DNA of 64,000 nt from UBA6168 sp964573725 (GTDB lineage: Bacteria > Bacteroidota > Bacteroidia > Chitinophagales > Saprospiraceae): the NCBI GenBank assembly GCA_964573725.1, contig CAZNLJ010000011.1, positions 62,001 to 126,000 of the forward strand. The letters are read 5' to 3'. Positions within the stretch are counted from its first letter, which is position 1. The number at the start of each line of letters is the position of its first letter. The translations under genes were made by a program, and so were the position numbers. The notes under the pieces are model-generated. The model did not search any database. It was not told the DNA's origin and saw only the letters and a program-made list of their open reading frames with translations. Shown here one piece after another: positions 35,185 through 44,915 of the stretch.

Positions 35185-36243
35185 TCAGGAGGAATACTGC
35201 CGGTCGTAATATTGCTGGTAAGCACCGGAAGTGACGTGCTCGAGCCAGGTCTCGTTGGAAAGGTACCATGCTGCGGTCCGGCGCAATCCCTCCTCCGGAG
35301 CGACGGAAGGCGTCCAACCCAGTTCCCGGTGCAATTTGGTCGCGTCAATGGCATAGCGGCGGTCGTGACCGGGTCTGTCCTTGACGAAGGTGATCAGCTG
35401 CCGGCTCTCCCCGGCCGGCCGATCCAGGAGGTCGTCCATGATGTCACAAAGGGTCTCCACCAATTGGAGGTTGCGGCGTTCGTTCCGTCCACCGATGTTG
35501 TAGGTCTCCCCTTTCCGTCCCCGGTGGAAAACCAGGTCGATGGCCTCCGCATGGTCTACCACCCATAGCCAGTCGCGGGTGTACTGTCCGTCTCCGTAAA
35601 TGGGCAGGGGCTTGCGGTGCCGGATATTATGAATGACCAGGGGGATCAACTTTTCCGGAAATTGGTTGGGGCCGTAATTGTTGGAGCAGTTGGACACGAC
35701 GACCGGAAGCCCGTAAGTATGCCAGAAAGCCCGGACCAGGTGGTCACTACCGGCCTTCGAGGCGGAATACGGGGAACGCGGGTCGTAAGGGGTTTCCTCG
35801 GTGAAGAATCCCGTGTCCCCGAGCGAACCATAGACCTCGTCCGTCGATACGTGGTAGAATAGGAAATCCCCCTCCCTACCCTGCCAGGCTTCCCGCGCCG
35901 CCGACAACAATAAGGTCGTGCCCAGGATGTTCGTCTCCACGAACGCCATCGGCCCCGCTATCGACCTGTCCACATGCGATTCCGCCGCCAGGTGGATCAC
36001 CCCGTCGACCGGATACCGTTCGAAAACGGAACGCAGCTGTGCGGCATCCGTGATATCCCCTTTTTCAAATGAGTAATTGGGACGGCCGGCGATGTCCTGC
36101 AGGTTTTCCAGGTTACCGGCGTAGGTCAACTTGTCCAGGTTCACGATGTGATAGTCCGGGTATTTGTTGACGAAGAGACGGACCAGGTGGGAGCCGATGA
36201 AACCGGCTCCGCCCGTGATGAGAATCGTCTTATTGAACGGCAT
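35185..36243 (-). CDS. rmlB: dTDP-glucose 4,6-dehydratase
   Basis: A 352-residue short-chain dehydrogenase/reductase that converts dTDP-glucose to dTDP-4-keto-6-deoxyglucose, the second step toward dTDP-rhamnose and related deoxysugars. It has GGAGFIG (11-17) for NAD, the RmlB-specific HVSTDEVYG (Asp135 and Glu136 are catalytic) and the YSASK pair (Tyr159, Lys163). NCSNNYGPNQFPEKLIP, GDGQYTRDWLWV and KDRPGHDRRYAID are also present. Length is typical. Its start overlaps the end of the UDP-glucuronate decarboxylase gene by 14 bp, so they are co-transcribed. rmlA, rmlC and rmlD are not in the window. Confidence 0.96.
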   Translation of the reverse strand: MPFNKTILITGGAGFIGSHLVRLFVNKYPDYHIVNLDKLTYAGNLENLQDIAGRPNYSFEKGDITDAAQLRSVFERYPVDGVIHLAAESHVDRSIAGPMAFVETNILGTTLLLSAAREAWQGREGDFLFYHVSTDEVYGSLGDTGFFTEETPYDPRSPYSASKAGSDHLVRAFWHTYGLPVVVSNCSNNYGPNQFPEKLIPLVIHNIRHRKPLPIYGDGQYTRDWLWVVDHAEAIDLVFHRGRKGETYNIGGRNERRNLQLVETLCDIMDDLLDRPAGESRQLITFVKDRPGHDRRYAIDATKLHRELGWTPSVAPEEGLRRTAAWYLSNETWLEHVTSGAYQQYYDRQYSS

Positions 36244-37171
36244 GTTTGAAGTATTCGTATGTTTTCAACAGACCTTCCTGGCGGTTGTACCGAGGTTCCC
36301 AGCCGAGGATCTGCCGGGCCTTGGTGATGTCCGGCCGGCGTTGCTTCGGGTCGTCCGTAGGCAAGGGACGGAATATGATGTGCGCCTGCGGATTATTGAC
36401 CAGGTTCAGGATTTCGCTGGCGAACTCCATCACGGTGATCTCCTGCGGGTTGCCGATGTTGACCGGCTGGTGGTAATCGCTCATCAACAGGCGGTATATC
36501 CCTTCCACCAAGTCATCCACGTAACAGAAACTGCGCGTCTGGGATCCGTCCCCGAAAACGGTCAGCCCTTCACCCCGGATGGCTTGTGAGAAGAAAGCCG
36601 GCAGCACGCGGCCGTCGTTCACCCGCATCCGCGGACCGTAGGTGTTGAAAATCCGGACAATCCGGGTCTCCACGCCGTGAAAAGTATGGTAAGCCATCGT
36701 GATTGCCTCCAGGAAACGCTTCGCCTCGTCGTATACGCCCCGTGGTCCCACCGGATTGACATTCCCCCAATATTCCTCCACCTGCGGGTGAACCAAGGGG
36801 TCACCGTACACTTCCGACGTGGAGGCCACCAAGATCCGGGCCCCCTTGGATTTCGCCAGCCCCAACAGGTTGTGCGTGCCCAATGCCCCTACTTTCAGGG
36901 TCTGGATCGGCATTTCCAGGTAGTCGATCGGACTGGCCGGGGAAGCGAAATGAAGGATGTAATGGATGTCCCCCGGTACATGTACGAATTTGGTGACATC
37001 GTGGTGATAAAATTCGAAGTCGGCCCGGGCGAACAGGTGCTCGATGTTGCTCAGGCTCCCGGTCAGCATGTTGTCCATGCCGATGACGTGATGGCCTTCC
37101 GCCAGGAACCGGTCACAGAGGTGGGACCCGATGAATCCCGCCGCCCCTGTAATCAAAACGCGCTTTTTCAA
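36230..37171 (-). CDS. UDP-glucuronate decarboxylase (UDP-xylose synthase)
   Basis: A 313-residue extended-SDR enzyme that oxidises and decarboxylates UDP-glucuronate to UDP-xylose. The UXS hallmarks are ITGAAGFIGSHL (8-19), HFASPASPIDYL, STSEVYGDPLVHPQ (Glu120), the catalytic YDEAK (Tyr147, Lys151), RIFNTYGPRM and FGDGSQTRSFCYVDDL. It is the first gene of a two-gene transcript with rmlB, so the pair supplies activated sugars, probably for polysaccharide or glycoprotein synthesis. T9SS cargo of some Bacteroidota is glycosylated, which would fit the neighbouring adhesin, but that link is inference. The promoter candidate is at 37278. Confidence 0.93.
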   Translation of the reverse strand: MKKRVLITGAAGFIGSHLCDRFLAEGHHVIGMDNMLTGSLSNIEHLFARADFEFYHHDVTKFVHVPGDIHYILHFASPASPIDYLEMPIQTLKVGALGTHNLLGLAKSKGARILVASTSEVYGDPLVHPQVEEYWGNVNPVGPRGVYDEAKRFLEAITMAYHTFHGVETRIVRIFNTYGPRMRVNDGRVLPAFFSQAIRGEGLTVFGDGSQTRSFCYVDDLVEGIYRLLMSDYHQPVNIGNPQEITVMEFASEILNLVNNPQAHIIFRPLPTDDPKQRRPDITKARQILGWEPRYNRQEGLLKTYEYFKHAVQ

Positions 37172-37277
37172 TTGGTTATGTTTTCAAATGACAAGAGCTA
37201 CGAGAAGGCTTCTCCCTTTGCTCCCTTGAATGTGGATGGAGTTCCGGTCTGCCGGAAGCATATCGTCCCTATCGTTA

Positions 37278-37285
37278 CAAATATA
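37278..37285 (-). promoter_or_regulatory. -7 promoter element of the uxs-rmlB operon
   Basis: TATATTTG on the minus strand, about 105 bp before the UDP-glucuronate decarboxylase ATG, in an AT-richer part of the gap. No clear -33 TTTG. Confidence 0.4.
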
Positions 37286-37367
37286 GTGCGAAAAAAGACG
37301 GCCGTAGACCATGCGGCACATCCGTCATTGAAATGACCTGGATATTACAGGATTTTCCGGTTGGATT

Positions 37368-40300
37368 TCATCGCTGGCGGATGATTTTTTCATATTGCAC
37401 CTTTCCTTCCTGACGCAGTTGCAAGAGGTAGGTTCCCTCCGGCAGGTCTTCCAGGTCGAGGATGCGGCCGGCCTCAGCAGGTTGGAGCCGCCCCGTCCTG
37501 ACCATCCTTCCCCAGGTGTCCATCAGCACCAGGTCCATGCCGGCTTCCGCGGGTCGGTCGCGTTCCACCCGCAGCCAGGCACCGGCCGGATTGGGGAAAA
37601 CGGCTGCCAGCCGATCCGGCGGCACCGGTCCTTCCACCGTCCGCACCTCCGAATAACCGGACCGCGCCATATCGTCCTGCACATACCAGCGCAAGCGGTA
37701 CACGTTCGTTCCGCGGAAAGGCCGGGCATCCGTGGCCTGGTAATCGAAACGCCCCTGCTCACCCCCTACCAGGGCGAGCGGTTGGAAAGACAAACCGCCT
37801 GCTGCCCGTTCCAATTGGAAAACCACCGATTCCGGCGCCGTGCTCCGGATTTTCCAGGCCAATTCCACGGCCTCCCCGGACAAACTCGCCAGGAAATCCT
37901 CGACCACCACAATGGGATGGCCGCAATCCTCCACAAATACCGCATGCGCCGTCTCCCGGGTACAGCCGAGCCGGGTCACCTTGAGCACCACCTCCTTCAG
38001 GCCCGCCGTATACCAGTAGACGTCGTCTTCCGTCTCCGAATAACCTTCCGCCGGCACGGCATCCGTCCCGAACGTCCAGTGATAAAACGCACCCGGGCCG
38101 GCGGAAACGGCGGCAAAGGCAGCGCCCTCGAGCATGCACACGGTATCCGGTGCGGCCTGTACCGCCGCTACGGGCAAAGGTTGGATTTCCTTGGCAATGA
38201 TGTTCGACTCGCCGGTGAATTCGCTGCAGCCTTCCCGTCGGGCACAACGGATGAAGAAAGTGGTCTGTGCGACCGGCCCCGGATCATATGCCGGCATGTC
38301 CGAATTCGGTACGGGCTGCCAGTTCGGGTCTCCCGGGCCATTGTACACCGGTGTCGTGCTCTGCAACCACAGGTAGTGCAGGTCGCCGAATCCACCCGCC
38401 GGTAGCGATATGTTCTCGATCAGGGAGGGGTCGGCACCCGCTCCGCAAAGTTGTTCGTCGTATCCGACGGCCCCACCGGAAATCACATTCGAACACATCG
38501 GATGCACCCCGGCGTCAAACCGGTAATCGTTCAGGGTAAACGGCAGGATCTCAAACGTGTCCGTCCTTCCGGACGGTGACAGTACATCGCTGTCCAGGGC
38601 CTCGTCGTTGCCGGCGTCGGGCGTGGTGAAAACGTAGCCGTTGGGGAATGCGAAAAGCCCGAACTCCAGGATATATTTCCCGGGCGGTACGCCGACGAAC
38701 AGGTACTTGCCCGCGGCATCCGTCAGGGTGGATGCGTAGGGAATCCCGGAAGGAATCTTGAACAGCCGGACCGGCACATTGGCCCAGCCCGGTTCCCCAC
38801 TATCCTGCAAGCCATTCTGGTTCAGGTCCTCCCAGACGAAATCACCGATATCCGCCGGTTCGTCGAGGAAAATCAGCCCGCCGTCGCGCGCCTCGTCGTA
38901 GGTTCCCTGCGGCAGGTGAAAGAGTACGGTGGCGGCGGTGAGGGGGTCGAAATCGTTATCGAGGGCCGGATCCGGACCCGCCAGCGCCGGTGCAGGGATA
39001 TGGTAGGGCGGCAACTCGAGCGACAGTTGGTAGTCGCCTTCCTGAAGCCCGTCGAAGGCGAAGTACCCGTCCGCTCCGCTGAGGACGAACCGATCGACAG
39101 GCATCCCGCCGATGGTCGTACCGAACAACCAGACCTTGACCCCCTGGAAACCGGGTTCGCCGGCATCCTGCCGACCGTTCTCATTCTGGTCCCACCAGAT
39201 GAAATCACCGACCTTGGACGGATTTTCCAGGGACACGGCGGCGGCACAAGTGCAGCCGGCGGCATCGGTCACGGTCACCGCATAAGGACCGGCGGGCAGG
39301 GCGTAACGGGCCTGGCCCGTGCTCCCGTCGGACCAGTCGAAGAGGAAGGAACCGGTCCCGCCGCTGGCCTGGACCACCAACACCCCGTCCGACCCGTTGT
39401 AGGTACCGACCGGCTGGTTGACCTGGATGGCGCAAAGCAGGGCGTCGGGTGTGCCGACCGTGGCCAGGGCCGTACCGGTGCATTGGTTTGCATCCGTCAC
39501 CGTGACACTGTACGACCCGGCGGCGAGTTGGTTGATGGCTGGGCCTGTGGCGCCTTGGTCCCAAAGCCAGGACAACGGGGCCGTACCACCCGCGGCAGCG
39601 GCGATGACACTGCCGTCCGATTCCCCGTGGCAGCTTTCATCCTGGACCTGCACGGAAAGGACCAGGTTGGACGAGGCCGTGACCGCTGCGGTGGCAGCCG
39701 TGCTGCAGCCGTAGCTATCTGTCGCGGTGACGGTGTATGTCCCGACCGGCAGGCCTTGGACGGTGGGCTGGCTAGCGCCGGTGGACCAGGCGTATTGGAA
39801 CGGCGGAACCCCGCCGGCAGCGACGGCGGTCGCTATCCCGGCACTGTCGGAATCACAAGTCATGCCCTGGACATCCACGGCAAGGGTTACCGGCGGCGGG
39901 GTATAGATGAAAGCGGTCGCTTCGGACTGGCAGCCGTTGCCGTCGGTCACCGTGACCGTATAGCCGCCGGGGCCGATGCCGGAAACTACCGGCGTAGTGG
40001 TCTGCTGCGGATCGTCCCAGGCAAAGGAATAAGGGGCCGTCCCGCCGGTGACGGTTACCGCCGCGCTGCCGGCAGGAACAGCCGCACAGGTCAGGTCTTC
40101 GATCGTCAGTTGGAGTGTCATCCCCGCCGGGGCGGGCACCGCCAGGGACAGGGTGGCGGTGCAACCGGCCTGGTCGGTCACCGTCACGGCATAAACGCCG
40201 GGTAGCAGCCCGCCCACCGTCGCTGCCGCCGGAAGACCGGGGGCATCCCAGGCATACTGGTAAGCACCGCTTCCGCCGCCGACTGTCAAGGACAGGCTTC

Positions 40301-42359
40301 CGTCCGGACTTTCCGGGCAGGTCGTGGAATCGGCCGTTCCCGAGAGCAGCAGGGCAGGGGGTGCGGTGACCACCGTTTGGCCGGTGGCCAAACACCCGCC
40401 GTCGTCCGTCAGGGTCACCTGATAGGCGCCGGGGGCCAGGCCGTCCACCTGGGGTTCCTGGGAAGCCGAGGGGTCGTTCCAGAGATACTGGATGGAGCTG
40501 GGATCACCGGAAAGGATATGGACCGCGACGGAACCGTCCTGGCTGTCGAAACAGCTCGCCGGCACTGCCGTCAGTTCGAAGGTGGCGTTGAAAGGCGTTT
40601 CCACGGTGACCGATGCGGTGGCGGAACAACCTTGGGCATCATGGACTGTCACGGCATAGGTGCCGGCCGCCAGTTGGGAAGCGGTGGTCGTCGTCTGGGA
40701 GAGCGGGTCGTTCCACAGTACTTGGAAGGGAGCCTGCCCGCCGGAAACGGCTACCGTGGCGGAACCGTCCTGCAGTCCACCACAGCCGGCGTTGGTATGG
40801 GAAATCGATAATTGGAGACCGGTGGTATCGGGTACCGGTACGTTGAACGCAATCGCGCAATTGTTGGCGACGGCCGTGATGAGCACCGTATAGGTTCCCG
40901 GGGACAGGCCGGTGGCGAGCGGCGTCGTCTGGGCAAGCGGGTCGTCCCACAGGAAGGTATAGCCGGAAGTCCCGCCCAATATGCTGTTCACGGCGGCCGT
41001 CCCGTCGAATCCACCGGGACAGGTTGGCGGGGAGGCCGAGAAGTCGACCGCCCAGTCGGCCGCAGGGGCTACGGTGGCGCTGCCCAAGCCGATGCAACCG
41101 AGGGTATCGGTGACGGTCACCGCGTAATCGCCCGGGGCCAGCCCCGTCTGGGATGCCTGCGAGAGCCCCGGGGCATTGGACCACGCGTAGCCATATCCGG
41201 GGGTTCCGTTGAGCACGCCCGTCACGGTCACTTGCCCATCCTGTTGACCGGCGCAGGTGACCGGCTCGGCAAGCAGTGCGACGGAGAGGACAACTTCCGG
41301 CTCCAGCAGGAAGACGGCCTCGGCGGAACAACCGGCGGCATCCGTCAGGGTGGCTCCGTAAAGGCCGGCCGACAAACCGCCGAGATAGGAAGTGTCGGCG
41401 GACGCCGGCAAGGACCATTGGTAGTGGAAGGGAGGGGTGCCGCCGCTCGGGAGCAGGAGAACGGCGCCGTCCGGCACCCCGTTGCACAACGGCTGGGCGG
41501 TATTGCCGGAAAGGCCGGGTTGCGGATAAACGGCGATGACGATGACATTGGAACCGACGGTGAATTCCGTACAGCCCTCCCCTTTCGCCAGGCGGATGAA
41601 ATAGGTGGTTTGTGTCAATATGCCGGGAACATACAGCGGCAGGTCGTTTTGTCCCGACGCCGGCATCCAGCCCGGATCGCCGGGCGACCAAACGGATGTG
41701 GTGGTGCTCGACCACCAGCTGTATTCGATGGCGTTGCCACCACCGGCGGGCGGCAGGAGTTCGATGAGGGTATCGGCCGCGAACGGCGCACAACCGGCCT
41801 GGTCGGACCCGATGTGTCCGCCGTCGGTCACGTCCATGCAACAACTGACCGTCTTGGTCACGAAGTTGCTCTCCGCCACGAACTCCGTACAGCCCGATCG
41901 CCGGGCACAGCGGCGGTACCAGGTCGTTTCGGATATCGGACCCGGGTCATAGGAGCTCGCGTTGCTGTTGGGAATGGGCGTCCATAGGGACACGGGCAGG
42001 TTCGGACCGTCCGATGTGAACACCCAGAGGTATTCCAGGGTACCGGATCCGCCGGTGGGCAGGGCCACGTTGAGGATGGGGGCCGGATCCCATACCGGGG
42101 CGGGACACCCGGTCTCGTCCCCTTGGATAAGCCCGCCGGAGGTCGCATTGTCGCAGGCGGAAAAATCCGGGTCGGCACCGCATTCCAGCGTCCTGCCCGG
42201 ACCCGGGGTGGCCGCAATGCATGCCGGCGCCAGCAGGGACACCGCGGACCACCAACCCAACAGCAGGACGGCCGACCGGACCGAGCGTCGTCCCGGCCCA
42301 CCTGGCTGCGACCACCGGGTATTGCCTTCCGGAAGGGAAACAGTTAGAGACATGTGCAT
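37368..42359 (-). CDS. Giant secreted adhesin: SprB-type repeats, SdrD-B-like domains, T9SS type A sorting domain
   Basis: A 1663-residue surface protein. An export signal (hydrophobic about 28-48) precedes two modules of about 110 residues with Cys-rich GG.I..D..GC openings and a WxPxxxS section ending RRSGCTEF. A third such module lies near the C-terminus. About ten SprB-like repeats of roughly 80 residues span 285-1080, with motifs like LTCAAVPAGSAAVTVTGG and APYSFAWDD. Two SdrD-B-like modules (VGDFIWWDQNENGRQDAGEP and IGDFVWEDLNQNGLQDSGEP) follow. The final 75 residues, VFPNPAGAWLRVE to EGTYLLQL, are a type A T9SS sorting domain. Repeats in SprB are involved in gliding adhesion, so this is probably an adhesin. 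It is unlinked to rmlB; 200 bp separates it from uxs. Confidence 0.87.
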   Translation of the reverse strand: MHMSLTVSLPEGNTRWSQPGGPGRRSVRSAVLLLGWWSAVSLLAPACIAATPGPGRTLECGADPDFSACDNATSGGLIQGDETGCPAPVWDPAPILNVALPTGGSGTLEYLWVFTSDGPNLPVSLWTPIPNSNASSYDPGPISETTWYRRCARRSGCTEFVAESNFVTKTVSCCMDVTDGGHIGSDQAGCAPFAADTLIELLPPAGGGNAIEYSWWSSTTTSVWSPGDPGWMPASGQNDLPLYVPGILTQTTYFIRLAKGEGCTEFTVGSNVIVIAVYPQPGLSGNTAQPLCNGVPDGAVLLLPSGGTPPFHYQWSLPASADTSYLGGLSAGLYGATLTDAAGCSAEAVFLLEPEVVLSVALLAEPVTCAGQQDGQVTVTGVLNGTPGYGYAWSNAPGLSQASQTGLAPGDYAVTVTDTLGCIGLGSATVAPAADWAVDFSASPPTCPGGFDGTAAVNSILGGTSGYTFLWDDPLAQTTPLATGLSPGTYTVLITAVANNCAIAFNVPVPDTTGLQLSISHTNAGCGGLQDGSATVAVSGGQAPFQVLWNDPLSQTTTTASQLAAGTYAVTVHDAQGCSATASVTVETPFNATFELTAVPASCFDSQDGSVAVHILSGDPSSIQYLWNDPSASQEPQVDGLAPGAYQVTLTDDGGCLATGQTVVTAPPALLLSGTADSTTCPESPDGSLSLTVGGGSGAYQYAWDAPGLPAAATVGGLLPGVYAVTVTDQAGCTATLSLAVPAPAGMTLQLTIEDLTCAAVPAGSAAVTVTGGTAPYSFAWDDPQQTTTPVVSGIGPGGYTVTVTDGNGCQSEATAFIYTPPPVTLAVDVQGMTCDSDSAGIATAVAAGGVPPFQYAWSTGASQPTVQGLPVGTYTVTATDSYGCSTAATAAVTASSNLVLSVQVQDESCHGESDGSVIAAAAGGTAPLSWLWDQGATGPAINQLAAGSYSVTVTDANQCTGTALATVGTPDALLCAIQVNQPVGTYNGSDGVLVVQASGGTGSFLFDWSDGSTGQARYALPAGPYAVTVTDAAGCTCAAAVSLENPSKVGDFIWWDQNENGRQDAGEPGFQGVKVWLFGTTIGGMPVDRFVLSGADGYFAFDGLQEGDYQLSLELPPYHIPAPALAGPDPALDNDFDPLTAATVLFHLPQGTYDEARDGGLIFLDEPADIGDFVWEDLNQNGLQDSGEPGWANVPVRLFKIPSGIPYASTLTDAAGKYLFVGVPPGKYILEFGLFAFPNGYVFTTPDAGNDEALDSDVLSPSGRTDTFEILPFTLNDYRFDAGVHPMCSNVISGGAVGYDEQLCGAGADPSLIENISLPAGGFGDLHYLWLQSTTPVYNGPGDPNWQPVPNSDMPAYDPGPVAQTTFFIRCARREGCSEFTGESNIIAKEIQPLPVAAVQAAPDTVCMLEGAAFAAVSAGPGAFYHWTFGTDAVPAEGYSETEDDVYWYTAGLKEVVLKVTRLGCTRETAHAVFVEDCGHPIVVVEDFLASLSGEAVELAWKIRSTAPESVVFQLERAAGGLSFQPLALVGGEQGRFDYQATDARPFRGTNVYRLRWYVQDDMARSGYSEVRTVEGPVPPDRLAAVFPNPAGAWLRVERDRPAEAGMDLVLMDTWGRMVRTGRLQPAEAGRILDLEDLPEGTYLLQLRQEGKVQYEKIIRQR

Positions 42360-42615
42360 GATGAAAACTTTTCAGGGCAACGGAAGCGGATTGTTTCGTC
42401 CGAAGAACTCCGACCCCGACCGGAGCGACCCTCCACCTGCCCCTTTTGTCCTTGCTGCAGGAAGAAACGACCACCGGCCGGCCGGACTTTTCGACCCTTG
42501 GGCAGGAAAAGCCCGCCGGAGATTCAGGGTGCCGACGACCGAAACGGTCCGAAAAAAAAGTTGCCACACACCCCGACGGTCCGAAATAAATATTCAAAAA
42601 CTATACCATTTAAAA

Positions 42616-43314
42616 TTAACTGGAAACGAACAGCTCCGGAAACTCCAGGTATCTGGCACGGAAGGCATCCGCGCCGGCGGATGCGAGGGCCGTCAGCTGC
42701 CGGTGCAGGTCGGCGACGGCAGCCGCAGGGGGGGAGGAACCTTCGTTGACGAGGATGAAATCCGCCAGCAGGGACTTGCGCGCCTGCGGCCATTGCCGGT
42801 TCATCCGGGCCAGCACCTCCTCCCGGCTGCCCTTGTCCCGGTGCATGACGCGGGCGATTCGGGTCTCAAGGTCGGCCACCACCACCACGACACAGTCGAC
42901 CTGCCGGAACCCGCCGCTTTCGAACAAGAGGGCCGACTCCCGCAAGGTATAGGCGCAAACGGGCAACTCCCGCTCCCAGCGCTCCACATCGCGGAAGACG
43001 GCCGGATGGACCAACCGGTTGAGCCGGTCCAACAACAGCGGGTCCCGGAACACCCGTTCCGCGATGGACCGCCGGTCGAGGGTACCGTCCGGATGATAGG
43101 CACCGGGCCCCAACAACCCGCGGATACCGGCCGAAAGCACCCGGTCCTCCACCATCAACCTTTTCGCCGCTCGGTCCGAATCGTAGACCGGCACGCCAAG
43201 GTCCGCAAAAAGCCGGCAAACGGTCGTCTTGCCGCTGCCGATCCCGCCGGTGATTCCCACCCGGAACGGCCCTTCCCGACCGGAATACGCTTGTTTTCGG
43301 TTCGGATCTTTCAT
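42616..43314 (-). CDS. coaE: Dephospho-CoA kinase
   Basis: A 232-residue kinase for the last step of coenzyme A synthesis, adding the 3'-phosphate to dephospho-CoA. The Walker A loop GGIGSGKTT (23-31), the YDSDRAAKRL segment, PAVFRDVERWE, LLFESGGF and a C-terminal MNRQWPQARKSLLADFIL block with the family lid are all present. The first 17 residues extend the usual start; an internal start is possible but no better ATG is nearby. It precedes the SprB-repeat adhesin by 256 bp on the same strand and is divergent from the second PorP/SprF gene (282 bp). The AT-rich gap before the adhesin suggests the adhesin has its own promoter. Confidence 0.94.
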   Translation of the reverse strand: MKDPNRKQAYSGREGPFRVGITGGIGSGKTTVCRLFADLGVPVYDSDRAAKRLMVEDRVLSAGIRGLLGPGAYHPDGTLDRRSIAERVFRDPLLLDRLNRLVHPAVFRDVERWERELPVCAYTLRESALLFESGGFRQVDCVVVVVADLETRIARVMHRDKGSREEVLARMNRQWPQARKSLLADFILVNEGSSPPAAAVADLHRQLTALASAGADAFRARYLEFPELFVSS

Positions 43315-43596
43315 GTGTTTTCCTTTTGCACGGAATCATTCCGGTACCCGCCTACCGGATAGGAGACCAAAGGTAGACAAACGCCGGGCATCCGGCAATC
43401 GGAAGCCGATACCACCCACCGGTCACCGCCACCTCGTTCGGCTTTCCGGCCAGGAAGGGCCTTCCTGTTGGGGCAAACCGAAGAATTTGGTTATATTGCC
43501 GGACGACCGCAGCGCCGGGTCGGGCCGGAATTTCGAGCGATCCGGTCCTGATCCGGCCGGGTTTTCGAAAAGACCGCCCATCATCCACCGTGTGCC

Positions 43597-44631
43597 ATGA
43601 AACGAACCGCCGACTTCCGCACCGCCGCCTGGACCCTCTTGTGCCTCCTGTTTGCTTCCTTGCCCCCGCTCCGGGCCCAAGACCTTCATTTCTCCCAGTT
43701 CCGGGACTGGCATTCCACCCTCAACCCCGCACTCGTCGGCAGTGCCGACGCGGACCTCCGGATAGCAGGCATACAGCGGAGGCAGTGGAAAACGGTACCG
43801 GTGGACTACCAGACCGTTTCCCTGAGTGTGGATGGGGTGACGGGGTTGCCGGCCCTCCCGGACGGCAGGTCCCTCGGATGGGGACTGGTGGTCCGGCAGG
43901 ACAAAGCCGGTGACGGGGCCTTGCAGTATGTGCAAGGAGGCGCCGGCCTGTCGGTCGGCCAAGCGGTCGGATCCGAATTTTTCCTGCGCGGCGGCTTGCA
44001 ACTGCTCGTGGGTCAGCGAAGCGTCAACCCGGGCAGGCTGACCTTCGGTTCCCAATGGAACGGGGATATATTCAATGCCGCCGGAACCAGCGGTGAATCC
44101 CTGCGCAACCAGACCGGACTGATTCCCGCCGCTGCCGCCGGCTTGCATCTCCGGTATCAACCGGTACGGAAAAACCTCCGGGTCGACCTGGGCACGGGGC
44201 TGCACCACATCAACCAACCCCGCACCGGATTTGTAGACGGTTCCACCATCCGCTTCCTCCGCCGGTACGCATCCTACCTCACGGCAACCCTGGAGACAAG
44301 CCCCCGGACCGAACTTTCCGGACAAGTACTGTTCGCGTTCCAGGGCCGGTATCACGAGACGGTGGCCGGCATCTCCGGCACCTGGTACCTCCGCCGGTCG
44401 GAATCCGCGCCGCTCGCCCTGCAGGCAGGCATCGGCCATCGTTGGCAAGACGCCGTCATCCCCACCCTTGTCCTCCATATCGCCGGATGGCGGGCCGGTT
44501 TCAGTTACGACATCAATACGAGCGGCTTTCGGGCCGCCACCGGCGGTCGGGGAGCCGGAGAGGTCTTCCTGGAAAGACTGGTCGACCTGGTTCCCCCGCC
44601 CAAGGAATTCAAGGCCTGCCCTGTTTTCTGA
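43597..44631 (+). CDS. Second PorP/SprF-family T9SS outer-membrane protein
   Basis: A 344-residue protein with a signal peptide (about 1-27, ending PLRAQ) and the PorP/SprF opening DLHFSQFRDWHSTLNPALVG. FGSQWNGDIFN and many Gly/aromatic strands follow. The C-terminus VPPPKEFKACPVF is unusual because it ends in a Cys-containing tail after the barrel. Such proteins normally accompany type B T9SS cargo, but here the nearest large cargo (37368-42359) has a type A domain and lies on the other strand beyond coaE. The gene may therefore serve cargo elsewhere. Its ATG is in a GC-rich context with no TAnnTTTG close by. Confidence 0.85.
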   Translation: MKRTADFRTAAWTLLCLLFASLPPLRAQDLHFSQFRDWHSTLNPALVGSADADLRIAGIQRRQWKTVPVDYQTVSLSVDGVTGLPALPDGRSLGWGLVVRQDKAGDGALQYVQGGAGLSVGQAVGSEFFLRGGLQLLVGQRSVNPGRLTFGSQWNGDIFNAAGTSGESLRNQTGLIPAAAAGLHLRYQPVRKNLRVDLGTGLHHINQPRTGFVDGSTIRFLRRYASYLTATLETSPRTELSGQVLFAFQGRYHETVAGISGTWYLRRSESAPLALQAGIGHRWQDAVIPTLVLHIAGWRAGFSYDINTSGFRAATGGRGAGEVFLERLVDLVPPPKEFKACPVF

Positions 44632-44915
44632 AATTTCACCCCGTCCTCACTTTGGCTTGGATTTTGGAATCGTTCAATCGTCCCGGAGCAGCGTAGCCCC
44701 CACGGGGAAACGCCGCCTTGACTGCGACGGCACCTTGGACAATCCCCCCGCCGTCAGCTGAAAATCCGTACCGTCACCGTCCAAAGGTTCTGTCCAGACC
44801 GGCGGACCCATGCAGCAGGCCGCACAAACGCAAGAAGCGACCTTCGGCTGCGAAAGAAACTGAAGTCGTCGCGCCACTTCATTTTCCGAAAAACGAGCGC
44901 GCAAGCTCCCCCTCC

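Noticed and set aside
26055..42359. Repetitive DNA in the adhesin genes, considered as CRISPR arrays
   Set aside because: The periodicity is about 240-430 bp, in frame with protein repeats, with diverged units. There are no short identical repeats with unique spacers and no cas genes in the window.
44674..44904. 76-codon minus-strand frame with a Cys-rich stretch (CVCAACC), considered as a peptide precursor
   Set aside because: It lacks a leader-like N-terminus and neighbouring modification or export genes, and the composition looks like non-coding GC-rich sequence.
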